A stretch of DNA of 64,000 bases, from NCBI GenBank assembly GCA_022432975.1, contig CM039502.1, forward strand, positions 26,768,996 through 26,832,995, read 5' to 3'. Of the stretch, positions 8,821 through 20,702 are shown piece after piece. Each line of letters starts with the position of its first letter. The stretch's first letter is position 1. The stretch is from Begonia masoniana (taxonomy: Eukaryota; Streptophyta; Magnoliopsida; Cucurbitales; Begoniaceae). Position numbers and translations under genes: made by a program. Below the pieces are notes generated by a model. The model was not told the origin of the DNA. It saw only the letters and a list, made by a program, of their open reading frames with translations, and did no database searches.

Positions 8821-9945
8821 TTACATAGCTCCTATCCAGTACTCATCTAGCAATGCTTCTTTCACATTCTTTGGCTCGATCGTTGATGTAAAGCATGTCA
8901 TATGAATCATTTCTTGATAATTTACCCTCGACTTATCCCTGGTTCGTATACCATCATTCAGACCACCAATTACCTCATCTGTAGGATGATTCTTCTGAAC
9001 ACGTGTAGATGGTTGCCTGTTGTGTGAGGTAGTCACTTCAACTTCATCAACTGTCTCTGTTTGATCTGGGACACCGCCTGAGACACCATTTGTGACACCG
9101 GTTGGAACATTAGTATCTTCATTATTTGAAATCTGGTTTTCATCTTCTTTTGGATTATATACTGTATCCGGGGAGTCGTCTACTTGAACGTTTGCAGATT
9201 CGATAACAGTTCGAGTTCTTTTGTTATAAACTTGATAAGCACGGCTATTAGTAGCATAACCGAGAAATATAGCCTCATCACTTTTGGGATCAAACTTCCC
9301 CCTCTGTTCCCTGTCATTCAGCACAAAGCAGATGCTGCAAAACGGATGAAAATAATTAAGTTTTGGAGTTTTACCTTTCCATATCTCATAGGGTGTCATA
9401 GTAGTGTTGCCTCGGAGATACACCCGATTTATAGTATAACATGCTGTGCTCATAGCTTCAGCCCAGAACTTTTGAGGAACATCCCTTTCATGTAGCATTA
9501 CTCGAGTCATTTCAGCCAATGTATAGTTCTTCCTTTCAACGACCCCATTTTGTTGAGGAGTCTTCGGTGCCGAGAATTCATGAACAATCTCTAAATGTTT
9601 ACAAAAATATGAGAATTCAGAATTTTCAAACTCTCTTCCATGGTCACTGCGGATGCGAATAATCTTCAAGATAACACAATCTTTTTCACGTTGGAGTCGA
9701 GTACACATTGATTTGAAAGCTCTAAAAGTGTCGGACTTTTCTCTAAGAAATTCCACCCATGTGTAGCGTGAGAAAACATAAACAGTAACGAAGACATACC
9801 GTTTTCCTCCAATACTTTCAACAGGCATTGGCCCCATTAGATCCATGTGAAGTAATTCCGGGTAGTTGTGGATGTCTGTGACATTGGGTGTGACACCTTG
9901 GTTTGCTTTCCGATTTGACAAGGTCCACATAATTTTCTTCATCAA
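8821..9945 (-). pseudogene. copia-1 integrase
   Basis: 374 codons covering the integrase core and C-terminal region. The catalytic triad is visible: D in ELLHMDLMGPM, D in RIRSDHGREFEN and E in PQQNGVVERKN. Then follow AEAMSTACYTINR and YEIWKGKTPK, typical of copia. The ORF starts after a frameshift in the segment joining the HHCC region (read in the 9818-10957 frame). A linker after the core encodes TGVTNGVSGGVPDQ, a run of four DNA motifs at 12-bp steps (9068, 9080, 9092, 9104). Ends in a stop at 8821. Confidence 0.92.
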
Positions 9946-10957
9946 ACTTTAATACAGGAATTCCCTGGACAGCACCTTTCGAAATAATCTTTTCAAGCAT
10001 TCTGAAATTAATATGTCCCAACTTTCTATGCCATAGAATAGTGTCTTCCATACTCGACCGAAGGCAGGTAGATGAGGAAGAAATAAGATAGCAATTGTCG
10101 GATGATCTAACTCCTTCAATAACACACTTGTTGTTTTGATCGGACACCACACATTTTTCTCTTGTGAATTGCACATTCAATTCTTGATCACAAAGCTGGC
10201 TAATACTGATTAGATTAGATTTCAGACCATTTACCAATAAAATATTACTCAACTTTGGTAATCCAGGAACATTCAACGCTCCTCTTCCAATGACATCCGT
10301 TGAGACACCGTTGCCAAATGTTACTGGTACAATATCCTTCAAATATCTCTCTTCACCTGTCATATGTCTAGAACATCCGCTATCAAAATACCATGCATTA
10401 GTTTTGATTGTCTTTAGTAAAAGATGTATAACATTACACTTCAAACTTGAATTCATCACCCATTTCTGATAAGGGAATCTGTAAGAAGAAGCCTTTCTAA
10501 CAGTACCAAGTCTTAGATCCGCAAGATAATTGAAGCATTTAGGATGAATATGACCACGACGTTGGCAATAATGACACACAGAACCATATATGTTACCTTT
10601 TCTGCTTGCAGCATGATAGAAGTTATAGGAATTTGATTTTCTGTCAGTTCTTGGCATTCTGTTTTCAACTTGCTTTCCTTTGTAATCAAATCCCTTGTCT
10701 GACACCGGCTGTGACACCGAACTTGCCCTTACAAATTTCATCACAGAGCGATTTTCTTTTACTGCAACAGTCTGTGCAACAGATCTTTCACCTTTAAAAC
10801 CCAATCCAGATCGATTTCCACCTGATTTGCTGACGTTGAGAATATCATCTAGTTTAGAAGAACCCGAATTTAGCATTTTGACATTCTTCTTCATGAGACT
10901 TATCTCATTGGTTAGATCTTTAACTTCATCCTGACTTGTTGCCAGCTTGGTCTCCAA
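9818..10957 (-). pseudogene. copia-1 gag C-terminus, protease and GAG-pre-integrase region
   Basis: Contains a zinc knuckle CHYCQRRGHIHPKC, then the copia protease signature AWYFDSGCSRHMTG, a NILLVNGLKSNLISISQLCD block and the integrase HHCC start ILWHRKLGHINFRMLEKI. Its last part runs out of frame (overlap with the integrase ORF), marking a frameshift at about 9940. The start is within gag: the preceding frame (10973-11629) ends in a stop just before it. Four paired motifs map here or at its edges (9878, 10290, 10699 on the plus strand). Confidence 0.9.
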
Positions 10958-10972
10958 ATCATCAATAACATT

Positions 10973-11629
10973 TTAAAGATCATTCTTCTCATCTTTCAAA
11001 TTTCTAATCTGTATGTGTATAAGCTGATTTACTTTAACAAGCTCGGTCCATTTCTCATGCAGAAATTTGTATTCTCCAATAAGATCTTCTTCTGAGACTG
11101 GTTCTTCGTCTTCATCACTACTATTGGAAAAACTGTCTGTGACACCGGGTATAACACCACCGTTTTCTTCTCTTTCTGCCTTTCCAACAAGTGCCACATG
11201 GTTACTCTGAAATTCGTCTTCCTTCTCTGACTCATCCTCACTCCAGGTTGCATTCAGAGAATTCTTCTTTTTCTTTAAGGTATTAGCACATTCTGCTTGT
11301 ATATGCCCGAAACCTTCACACTCTCTGCACTGAATGCCTTTGTTCTTAAATGGTTGATCAGATACATAAGTTTCTTCTCTGTGCTTTTTGTTGCTTGAAG
11401 AACCATTTTTAAAGTTTGTTACACCCTGTCTGACACCACGAGTATTTCTTCCAAATCTCTTCATAACTCTGCTGAAATTCTTTGATAGCAAAGCTAGAGA
11501 CTCCTCCAAGTCATCTTCATCATGCTCATTGTAATTATGTACCTCTGTTGTAAAAGAAACTCCCTTTGCCTTCTTTATTTCGATGTCTCCTCCAAGATTC
11601 ATCTCGAAAGTTCTAAAAGATCCCATCAA
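10973..11629 (-). pseudogene. copia-1 gag, central part
   Basis: 218 codons: basic N-terminal part, a zinc knuckle CRECEGFGHIQAEC (residues about 100-113) and an acidic, serine-rich tail (NSSDEDEEPVSEEDL) that is common in SIRE-type gag. A stop at 10973 and another near 11626 split gag into three frames. Two paired motifs (11139, 11418) encode GVIPGVT and GVRQGVT. Confidence 0.9.
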
Positions 11630-11853
11630 CTTTTTAGCTTCATTTTAGAGACATCTTTGGCTTCTTCTATGGCAGTGACTTTATAGGCAAACCGTTGTGG
11701 CAAAGACCTTAAAGTTTTTCTTACAAGTTTTTCTTCGGAAAACATCTCACCGAGAGCAAACGCTTCATTAGCTATGTCACATAATTTGGCGTTGAACTCG
11801 CCAATAGTCTCATCTTCCTGCATCCTTAGATTCTCAAATCGAGTGGTTAACAT
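11626..11853 (-). pseudogene. copia-1 gag, UBN2-like part
   Basis: 75 codons matching the copia gag core: TRFENLRMQEDETIGEFNAK, ANEAFALGE and LVRKTLRSLPQRF. Separated from the N-terminal part by stops between 11854 and 11952, where the frame still reads typical gag (CESTKRAWEILQTTYKGT). Confidence 0.88.
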
Positions 11854-11952
11854 TTACATTTTGGACAACTTTACCGTAGATGTTCCTTTATAGGTGGTTT
11901 GAAGAATTTCCCATGCCCTTTTTGTAGATTCGCATGTGGAGATGAGTCTGAA

Positions 11953-12231
11953 CTAAATTGGATCCACACTATTAAAAATAGCATTTAGAGCCTTTGAATT
12001 GCTAAGTGCCAAAGCATCTTCATTTACGTTCCAATTTTCTTCGAGTTTTGGAGATATAATACCTTCTGCATCGGTGTTCATAGGGTGATTCCAACCTATT
12101 AAAATAGATCTCCAAGACTTCTTGTCAATAGCTTTAATGAATGCCCTTATCCTTGCTTTCCAATAAGTATAATTACTTCCATCCAACAATGGCGGACGCA
12201 TTGTAGAACTTCCTTCTTTCATAGAGTCCAT
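11953..12231 (-). pseudogene. copia-1 gag, N-terminus
   Basis: Starts MDSMKEGSSTMRPPLLDGSN and continues YTYWKARIRAFIKAID, the usual start of copia gag, 56 bp after the PBS. A stop follows VDPI. The homologous start in copia-2 is TRPPFFDGNNYVYWKSRM at about 37340. Confidence 0.9.
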
Positions 12232-12287
12232 CGCACACGAACTACAATCTTGTCCCGCTGATCCCGCTTAAGAAACAGAAGCGACCA

Positions 12288-12299
12288 GCTCTGATACCA
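12288..12299 (-). other. copia-1 primer-binding site
   Basis: GCTCTGATACCA, complement of TGGTATCAGAGC, two bases from the LTR edge at 12302. Confidence 0.92.
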
Positions 12300-12301
12300 A
12301 T

Positions 12302-13642
12302 TGAAAGATTACGAGTTATGCGGTGTCACACAGGGTGTTACGTGTGACACCGATAATGAATGCACTAATGGACAATATAAATATGCGGAAATAAATGATA
12401 CAGGAGGTTGGTAACGCAGTTCGGCAACCAGCCGACGTCTGCGGGGCCACGCCCAGATATAAAAACATTTCTTTGAGTTCACAAAGTTACAAGACAATCA
12501 GACTTATACAACTAAAGACTCCCTTTTATCTTTGTCGCCGCCTCTGGCTAACTTCATCAAGGAAACTGTTTTTGCAAGATCCCATCGACTTTAGATCGAC
12601 CTCTCCCGAGATCTAGAAAACAACAAGATCCCCTTGTTGTTGATTCCTCTCGGAATCCATGTTATGGCAAGATCCCCTCGCCCATGAGCAAGAACGACAA
12701 GCTCCCCTTGTCTAAAAATAGAACTCCTCCTAAGTTCGGATGCAGTCTCCTCCCAAGACTGAGCTTCAATAAAGAACAAAGAAAGATTGCCTCCTCTGAC
12801 ACCTCCTAGAACACCAAGTCGTTGTCTTCGGACGCAATACTCAACACACGCAATAAATCGATTCAATCCACAACATAAGAAGAGTGTGTAAAACAATCAT
12901 AGACCCATACGCAAAAACGTAGGGAGTGAAAGAAAAGTGACGGCTCGCAAAGTGAAGAAAACTTCTCTCGTGAAAATCAAACTTCCGTCCGCTGAAGAAC
13001 AATCACCGACGACTCACAATAAGTGTGAATGAAAGGATTAACAATTGCTGGACACGCACAATCGTCGGTGTAGAATAAAATCGCCCCAAGGAATAAAAAC
13101 TTTTAGCTCTCAAGAATAATGGCTTCAACTACCTTCTTCAGAAAAACGAAGGCTTAAATATAATAGGTAACAACCATATCTTCAATTTAATTCAGTTACC
13201 AAAACAGAATTAACAACGCAAGAATTAAAGAAAACAAATCTTAACAAATTCGGTTGAGTGACACCACGTGTGACACTTTAAGAAAGTATCTCCAACAACT
13301 TAGATATTCGTTCAAAAAATTAGGAAAGCATTTCATTATTCATGGTAACACGAAGCCCAACAGATTTCATCAAATCTTCATCAAATCGGCTTACCAAAAC
13401 AAACTTTTCCAAAAAGCAAGTGCCTTTAGTTTTTTTCAATAACTTTCCTAATATTCTTGTTTCCTTATTTTTCTCTTGAACAGAATCTTCATGATTGCAA
13501 TATGTATCCATCCAATAATCTGAATATAATATTTCTTGATCACCAAGAAATAAATTATTAATTTGGAATAAAATATTATCCCTATAGAAATATATTACCA
13601 AAAAATCAATGTCAACACATATGAAAAATATTTGCACTTACA
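12302..13642 (-). mobile_element. 5' LTR of copia-1, 1341 bp
   Basis: On the plus strand it runs from TGAAAGATTACG to TTGCACTTACA. It includes an inverted arrangement at 12322-12351 (GGTGTCACA and TGTGACACC arms) plus direct motif pairs at 12796/12808 and 13258/13270. The latter two are shared with the 3' LTR; the inverted part is missing there because gypsy-1 cut it off. Confidence 0.93.
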
Positions 13643-15593
13643 GATGCTATCAAGGATATCCATTAGAGAAAGGAGAAATGTGATTTTTTACTTTTATATC
13701 GTGTTTCTCAAAGAACATGGGGTTGACATTTAATTGCTAGGAGATGATCCTATGAAATGTCATGAAGTTATAGTTTTCAATGGTTGGTTGATATCACAAG
13801 AGAAGAGTTAAAACTAAATGAAAAACAATGACATTTGGAATCTCGTTCTATTGACTGAAGGTTCGAAACCTATAAGTGTAGGGATTTGAAGGACAATATT
13901 AAAAGATAAAAGACCCGTCTTGTCATAAAAGACTTTACTCAAACGAAAGGTCTTGACTAAAAGAAGACCTTATGTTAGTGCATGCGCCCCTACATCCAAA
14001 CCCCTGAGGTGGGAGAAGTAAACAATTCATTAAAAGCCACGATTGCAAACCATACACATAAACGGGTTACGTAAAATATAAAATTCAGTGCACATGTAAT
14101 TCACAAGTTTTGTCATATACAAGACTTTGTCAAATTTATTTTTCATACATGTGCCATACTAGCTTAAAATACAAGAAAAGGTAAAAACCCAAAACAGTCT
14201 CTAAGCTTATGCTATACCAGATACAAACTTGCCTTCACTTTTTTCCTATTGAGCGGGTGCCATCTGCTATTAAAATATTGGAGGAAACCACATAGTGAGC
14301 TTTATAAGCCCAACAATGTTTAACTAAATTAAACTGATAATTATGTACTAACACCCTACATGATTAGTACTCACAGCGTTATTCTATGTGTTAACAAATA
14401 CGTAAGACATTTCTTATTAATGTCCAATTATGTCACAACTCTTTCTGTAAGAAGTGTACAACACATGTATAAATGCTTAGACATATGATTGAGATTATTA
14501 AGTCTAATTATAATATATCCTCATGTGCAAGCCCCCCATATATTTCATTCCATAATTTATTTATATAAAATTACTTAGATATTTCTAATTAATGTTTAAT
14601 CCCAAAATATGCTTATCACTTAACTCTGTACACTTAAAAGATGTATATTGCATATATGAATATGCTTAGATACATGATTTTATAGATCATTGTCTAAGTG
14701 TCATAACTCACCATTTCACATCTCCTTTAGATTCAAATACAATTTACCCAATATATGATTAATCTTAAAACAACTAACAACACTCACCAACTTTCCCTTC
14801 TATACTCAATTATATGTAATCACTATGAAATATATTTTTCACGCATAACTCCTATGATAAACGAATCAATGCATGTATATGTATCATATTATTTGAATGG
14901 TGTCATTGTTATCAAATACTATATTAACATATTTTGTGAATGCTAATATGTATGCTCATAATCCATCATATATAAATTCAAATACAACCAAGTACACCTT
15001 ATCCGCGTTCTTCCCAATAAGCGTGCATGCACATCTCAACATAATACCTTCGGAGGGTTAGTATTCCTTTTCTTGTATTTTCGGTTTAGTATGATCAATG
15101 TATGTAAATAAATGGATGAAGTTTTGTATATAATAAAACTTTTACATGAACTGTGGGTTGAGATTTCATATTTCATTGCGGCCCATTGCATATGTGGTAA
15201 ATCATTGTGGTTTTTCAGCTAATCGTATTGATAATTGTACATTCTCACATCGAGAATCGTATTGTTTAGCCTTAAGCTAATCTCTAAAATTAACATATTT
15301 AATCATGATTAATCACCTTAACGGTTAATTACCACTTTTTAAATCTATCTTTATCTAACCTTGTTTCAATTAGGGTTTTTTAAACAAGTTGGTGAAGAAT
15401 GGGAAAGTGAGGCTAGAAATATCTAAAAAGTTGTAAACAAATGCTCTTTTTTCTTCTTGAGCTGTGGAAATTGCAAACAAGAAAGAGGAAATATATGTCC
15501 AGAACTCTAAGGGGAAATTTACAGAAAAAGGAGAAAAGGTTGATTAAAACAGAAGCTGAAAATGGGAATGATCTTTGAAAAGAAATATGGTGA
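13643..15593 (+). other. AT-rich intergenic sequence
   Basis: No gene or element recognised. Short AT-rich ORFs only (longest 63 codons at 14755). The phrase 'ATGCTTAGA(T)ACATGAT' recurs near 14475 and 14665, perhaps from an old duplication. It is the 3' flank of the DUF1685 gene. Confidence 0.5.
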
Positions 15594-16247
15594 TCATCTA
15601 ACAGTTGAAGCAACAGTATGAGCCCACCATCTCAGATTATCTTTCATATCAATTTCATTCGTCAAAGCAGGAAGCTTCCACTTCATCAATGGCTTCCCTA
15701 TCGTCCTTCTCCTCAGAATCTTCCAAGATTCAGAAAGATAAGGCCTTGAAATTCCAGAATCAACGTCTTCTTCTTTCTTCCCCAGTCTCTGCAACCCTGG
15801 AATAATCGAAGCTATGCTCGAATCTTTGTCTTCTTCTGAGAAAACAAAGCCCAGATCCATAAACCCTTTCATTTCTTCAAATTCAAGGTCCAATAACCTT
15901 TTTCTTTCGTGTCGCCATTTCCTTCTACCACCTTTAGCCTTCTTCACCGTTGACGTTTCTTTTTTCTTCTGACTTGGGTTTTCTATCTCTGTAATTTCTC
16001 TGCATAAGACGGAGTATGGAGAAAGAGAATCAGATAAGATGCTTGATTTGAAGCTCAAGCTTTTGCTCATGGGCTTTAAGCGAAGATTTTTAACGGGACA
16101 AATATTTGATTTTGATCGCTCTACTTTATTTTGGCGTTCTTGGTTTACTTCGAAACGATCTGAAGTTGAAGAAACAGGTTCTTTCTTGAAGATTTCACGC
16201 TCAAACCAGCTCGAATCAAAGAGCTTCAGAACTTCTTCTGCGTCCAT
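15594..16247 (-). CDS. DUF1685 family protein (plant-specific, function unknown)
   Basis: The only ordinary gene in the window: a 217-residue ORF without internal stops. It opens MDAEEVLKLFDSSWFEREIF, has a basic middle (KKAKGGRRKWRHERKR, residues about 102-117), the DUF1685 core EEMKGFMDLGFVFSEED (124-140), IIPGLQRLG, SRPYLSESW (167-175) and the closing DMKDNLRWWAHTVASTVR (200-217). These blocks fit the plant DUF1685 family, whose biochemical role is not known. The basic run could be a nuclear signal (inference). ATG at 16245-16247 is the start; a TTG codon just upstream in frame is not needed. The ORF looks complete in one exon. A TATA-like TTAAATA lies about 75-80 bp upstream. It stands between retroelement blocks and is the best candidate for host function. 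Confidence 0.85.
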   Translation of the reverse strand: MDAEEVLKLFDSSWFEREIFKKEPVSSTSDRFEVNQERQNKVERSKSNICPVKNLRLKPMSKSLSFKSSILSDSLSPYSVLCREITEIENPSQKKKETSTVKKAKGGRRKWRHERKRLLDLEFEEMKGFMDLGFVFSEEDKDSSIASIIPGLQRLGKKEEDVDSGISRPYLSESWKILRRRTIGKPLMKWKLPALTNEIDMKDNLRWWAHTVASTVR

Positions 16248-17645
16248 CAATGGCGGCTAGGGAAGAAGTTCCCTCCACTCTCCAGCCTCTTTTTCCGTAC
16301 ACAAAAGTGTAACCACTACTTGGTATTTAAGTACCACGGAAGAGGATATGCACAAGAATATGTAATTTTGATAAATAAATCTGAAATATTGTTGCTAATT
16401 ATTGAAATAAAATATACGAAGATCGGAATTTGGAGAGAGGATGAGGTGGATGCTCGAGAAGGGATGAGACCAAGTATTCTACGATAGCGCTGTCCAGTGT
16501 GGTTTTGTCTTATTTCTCATAAAGATATCTACAACAAATGTACTAAAATATCTTTAAAATAGTTTTCAAATCTTAAAGACTAATACTCTTACAATAAATA
16601 GTTCAGGATGGTTCATATATAAATAATTTGGGATAATACACAATTTTTATCTTTACGTGTTAAAAGCCATTTTTATTTAATCACGTTAGTTTTAATTTTC
16701 TCTTAAAGTTATTATAGTTTTAGTTTTGTTTTCGTTTTTACATTAAATTTAACGAAAACAATTATGTAGCAATTGTTTTTATATGTGTCATATATTGACA
16801 TAAGTTAAAATATGAGGTTGAATTAAATTGAATCTAAATGTTTTGGGTCGGTTTTAAACTACTTAACTAAAACTATTATGATTGAACTTTAAAATAACTA
16901 AATTGATTTCAATCATTTTTACTATAATTAAGTATTTTAGCTGAGATAAAGAGCAAAAAATTATCACATAGGTTTTTTTGTTAAATTCGATGATAAAAAT
17001 TGATTAAGATCTATCTAAAACAATTTGAAACTACGAGAACATTAATGAGAAAAATAAAACTACGACAGCTAAATTAAAATGATCTTAAACTACAAGAACT
17101 ATGATTTTACTCAATAATCTTTTATTATGACTTAAGATAAGAAATTATTGAAATAATGTATACTTAAAATTTTTGGAAAATTTATTTTAGAAAACTAAAA
17201 TTATAAGCCTTCTGAAAATATGTCATGTTTTTGAAACGTCATTTTGAGTTATATCTCGAACACCAACGATATGTCCTGTCTTACATGTTTTTTTTTTTAT
17301 CACGCTGCAATTTATTATTATTATACATACATGTTGTGAGTGTTGAGTTTCCTTGATCTATGAGCAAGGTCTTTTGTTTGTTATAAACGTAGTGAAGTTC
17401 AAGTATTTGTTTTCATACTACGTGAGCATGTTATGTTATGGGGCAACTTAATCGTACCTTAGAAAAAATATTGGTGTTTAGCACTTGCAAGGGAGAATAT
17501 GGGCCCCACATGTCGCCCAAGCTAAGACTACACATTCTCAGCACTGTAGTGCGATACGTTTAGGAAATATGAAGTTTCTTGAAAACTGTCTCAAACATGT
17601 GACTGGGTCATCTTCACTATCATGGCCCCTCCTGATGTACAATTG
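16248..17645 (+). other. AT-rich intergenic sequence upstream of DUF1685 gene
   Basis: Contains the presumed promoter of the DUF1685 gene (its 5' flank, minus strand). Nothing else recognisable; no ORF of note. Confidence 0.5.
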
Positions 17646-17649
17646 GAAG

Positions 17650-18430
17650 CTTTGATACTAAATAACGTGTAACTAGAAGATCTATTACCAAAATGATGAG
17701 CGACTAAATTCACACAACTCAAGGAATACCATAGTCCGAGAAACAGCACTCGAATTCCTTTAAAGTTCTATCTTCCCTCCATGGTTTTAACGCAATCAAA
17801 AAGCTCCACCATCTATCAACTTCACTCTAAGAAGGCTCCAAAACTATAACAATTTATCCACCAAAAGGATCAACGCTTTAATATTTCAATTGTCAAGATT
17901 CCAATCAGTAAGCTGATGCAACGGAATTTCTCCAACAAGATCATGGTTCTTCCTAATATTGGCAAATAACATCAATATAAGGTCCAATACAATACTTTAT
18001 CCTCAAAACAAAAATTGTTCAATAAAGTTCAAAACATGTCCAATTTAAATGCACAAAATATTGTAAATGTATGAAATAGAATCAAAGTATTAGATATTAC
18101 CAAGGAAAATCAAACAAAAATATCGGCTGGTTGGAAGCACTATAGAGTTTTTCGTCAAAAGAGAGAAAAAAGAACTCCAACTATGAAATTTTACCACCGT
18201 AACTCTATAAAATGGAGGCATGGTCAAGGTAACTTGCTTCCCAGAGAAGAATACACGAGAGAATAACTAACTTCCATGGAAGAAGAAGAAATGATCCAAG
18301 TGGAAATTTCACACACGACCTTTTGGAGATGGCTAGAGAGCACGACATTGTCCTTGCTATTTTTCTTCCAAATGTCATGAACGAGCCTCCTAGGTTTGCA
18401 ATCCTAGCTCATTAATTGCAAAGATCTTTG
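17650..18430 (-). mobile_element. degenerate LTR-like sequence
   Basis: GCTTTGATACTA (about 17650-17661) resembles the complement of the Met-tRNA PBS, followed by TGTAACTAG as a possible LTR edge. The stretch AAAATGATGAGCGACTAAA, then TTCACACAACTCAAGGAAT, recurs at about 41613-41650 with few changes, so both places derive from one repeat family. No coding part found. Confidence 0.4.
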
Positions 18431-20702
18431 TCACGAAGTAGAGGTGGGCCTAACAGAATGTTTAGTCAGACAACCCGATCCTCGAAGAATAATCGATCGC
18501 CCAGGCCAAAGCTTGGTTCGCAGTGGAAGAGTTGAACACAATTCAAAAACGAGAAATCGACATATTGATCACAGATATAATAGTGCATTAATTAAATAAC
18601 AGTTCAATAAGATCTAAACTAAATATCAAAATCTTGTTCACTTAATCTTATGCATACCCCACATAAGATAAAAGTCCTCACCAATTAACTATATAACACT
18701 CAAACAAGAAATAAATAAAGGGGCCGCCTCCACTGAACTCCAACTATTAACTACTCTTATCCTTACCTAGAAAGGGAGGGAGTCGTTTGGGTTGAGTGAC
18801 TAACACAGTAAGGATGTTATACTAAAAGCGATGTGTGTAAAATTTCTTTTACCTTTCATCTCAAAACATGATTAAATATAAAAAAGTTTTCAAACATCAT
18901 TTCAAGAAAAGCCATTTCAATCGTTTCAGAAAACTTGCTCAACGAGCAACGATGTGACATTTTAAAAACGTTGTTTTATACATAGACAACTATATCAAAA
19001 TAGATCATCATCATACATTTCAAATAAAAATCACCTAGTGAAAAAGGAGGGTCACTCAAGGACCCCTCCGACACACTAGCATGGAAGGTGGTGATCCAAA
19101 AATCTATTAACATCTCATGGCAAGAGAAAAAGGAAGTAACGACGATCCGAAAATCCATTAATGTTATCTCGAGTGGCCGGCTAACCACTCAGTGACGACA
19201 TTATCCATAATCAAAATAAATAACATAGCCTGATTAGGTTAACAATTCGAAACCCAAAGAGCGCGTTATCACCATCATATTACCCATTTTTGTAAACATG
19301 TAAGCAAAACAACCTTTACATAACAGAAGATGTATTGAGATAGCTTTGTGATACTTTTAAACCCAAACCGTTCAAAGTATCAAGATGATTATCCCCCAAT
19401 ATACATATCACATCAAACATAAAATATCATGCATCAATGATAAACGTGTAAAACTAATTATACATATACATAAAAGTTGGAGTGCAAGCGACCAGGTCCT
19501 GTCAGGCTTTTCATGTGTGATAACTCACCAAAATAAAGTAATAATAAAAACCATGCAATGTAGTACAAAAAGTATAAAACCCTTACCTCAACGAGATTCG
19601 CTCTTTCTACACAAGAGCAACAACCTGTTGTACTAGCTCATAGACCACAAATTCATCTGAGTGTAAAATAAAACCAAACTTATAAATACCTCACTCAACT
19701 CTAAGGGAAAACAAGAATGAGTCTTATACTGGGACTAGGAATCCAAACTGGATACATTATAAATGGCCACGAACTTGTATCTAGATGACAAAATTTTTCA
19801 TTAAGTACAACCCTATGCGACATACAATCCTTACAGGGGTCGACACTTTAGAGCAGAGGTCGACATTTGTTCACTTTAGTTTGGAGGAGTCGATTGCCCG
19901 ATCAATACTTATAGGTGGCGATCGACACTTATAGGCAAGGGTCAACCTTTAAACCTCTCAGGGCTGGATAGCAATCAAAAGTTCAAGTGTCGACCGACCT
20001 CTCCAAGGAGTCGACCAATCCCACATCGCTTGAGAGAGTGTAAAGTGTCGACAAACCTTCTACAAGGGTCGACACTTAGACTATTTTCAGCAATGGGAGG
20101 TTGCAAAAATAGCCTCCCTTCGCCCTTTTTCCCCACTAATCACCTAAACAACTACATGAAACTTAAATATACTCCAACAAATCAGAAATAATCCATAGAT
20201 TGGACTTTCCAAGCTGAAATCAAAATCTAATAAAATCCTAAACTTTAAACCTAAAAACGAAAAGGAGAAACTTACCAACTTTCAAAGCTCCATCACAAAA
20301 GTTGTTGCTCAAAGCCTCATGAACAATTCTCTAGCCTTAGAATGTGACGTTTCGCATGAACAAGAATTACCTCCCTCTCTCTCCCTCTCTTCCTTTGGCA
20401 GTCACGTTTGAATGGGAAAGGAAAAAGGATTATCTTGCCTTTTAATTAAAATATTTATTTTTGATATAATTTAATATATAAAATATAAATTAATATATCT
20501 CATATATTAAATAAACCTCTTAAATTTCTAATAGACTGAAAACCAAATGTGTTCTAAAATCTACTACAAGGTAAATTTTCAAGTTACCCAACATTATTTT
20601 CTCCACTTAACTACACGGTAATTTTTCAAATTAACAACTTTGATCAATTGAACTATAAAATCCAACGTGGTCATAAAACGACAAAATAAGTCAACCCATG
20701 AC
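18431..20702 (-). mobile_element. old gypsy-type LTR, split by copia-2
   Basis: Starts TGTCACGAAG, like the solo LTR at 58858 (TGTCACGAGC). It shares layout with other minus-oriented gypsy LTRs here: a CAGTGGAAG block (18525), AACACAGTAAGGATG (18805), a CTTACCTCAACGAG donor-like site (19580, complement GAGGTAAGG), and a GTCGACAC-rich part (19835-20075). The sequence continues after copia-2 at 38738; a possible end is TTTTTACA near 38812. Age and truncation make the limits uncertain. Confidence 0.55.
19835..20075 (+). repeat. GTCGACACTT-rich segment
   Basis: Several copies of GGTCGACACTT or GTGTCGAC in both orientations within the old LTR. The same word dominates the array at 45515-46257. Confidence 0.6.

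Larger units (their letters stand above)
4032..13642 (-). mobile_element. copia-1: Ty1/copia element (SIRE/Tork-like), decayed
   Basis: Minus-strand element with 5' LTR at 12302-13642, PBS at 12288-12299, then gag, protease, integrase, RT and RNase H in copia order, an extra ORF (5427-5855), a polypurine tract and a 3' LTR cut by gypsy-1 at 4032. RNase H is split by a Cassandra element. Gag, pol and the downstream region carry stops and frameshifts, so it cannot be autonomous. Across the element a TGACAC-type motif occurs in pairs at 12-bp spacing (see findings). The flank after the 5' LTR is GATGC; the other flank is outside the window. Confidence 0.93.

Noticed and set aside
16248..16250. 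TTG as start of the DUF1685 protein
   Set aside because: The adjacent ATG gives the conserved MDAEEVLKLF start; a TTG start is not expected for a plant gene.
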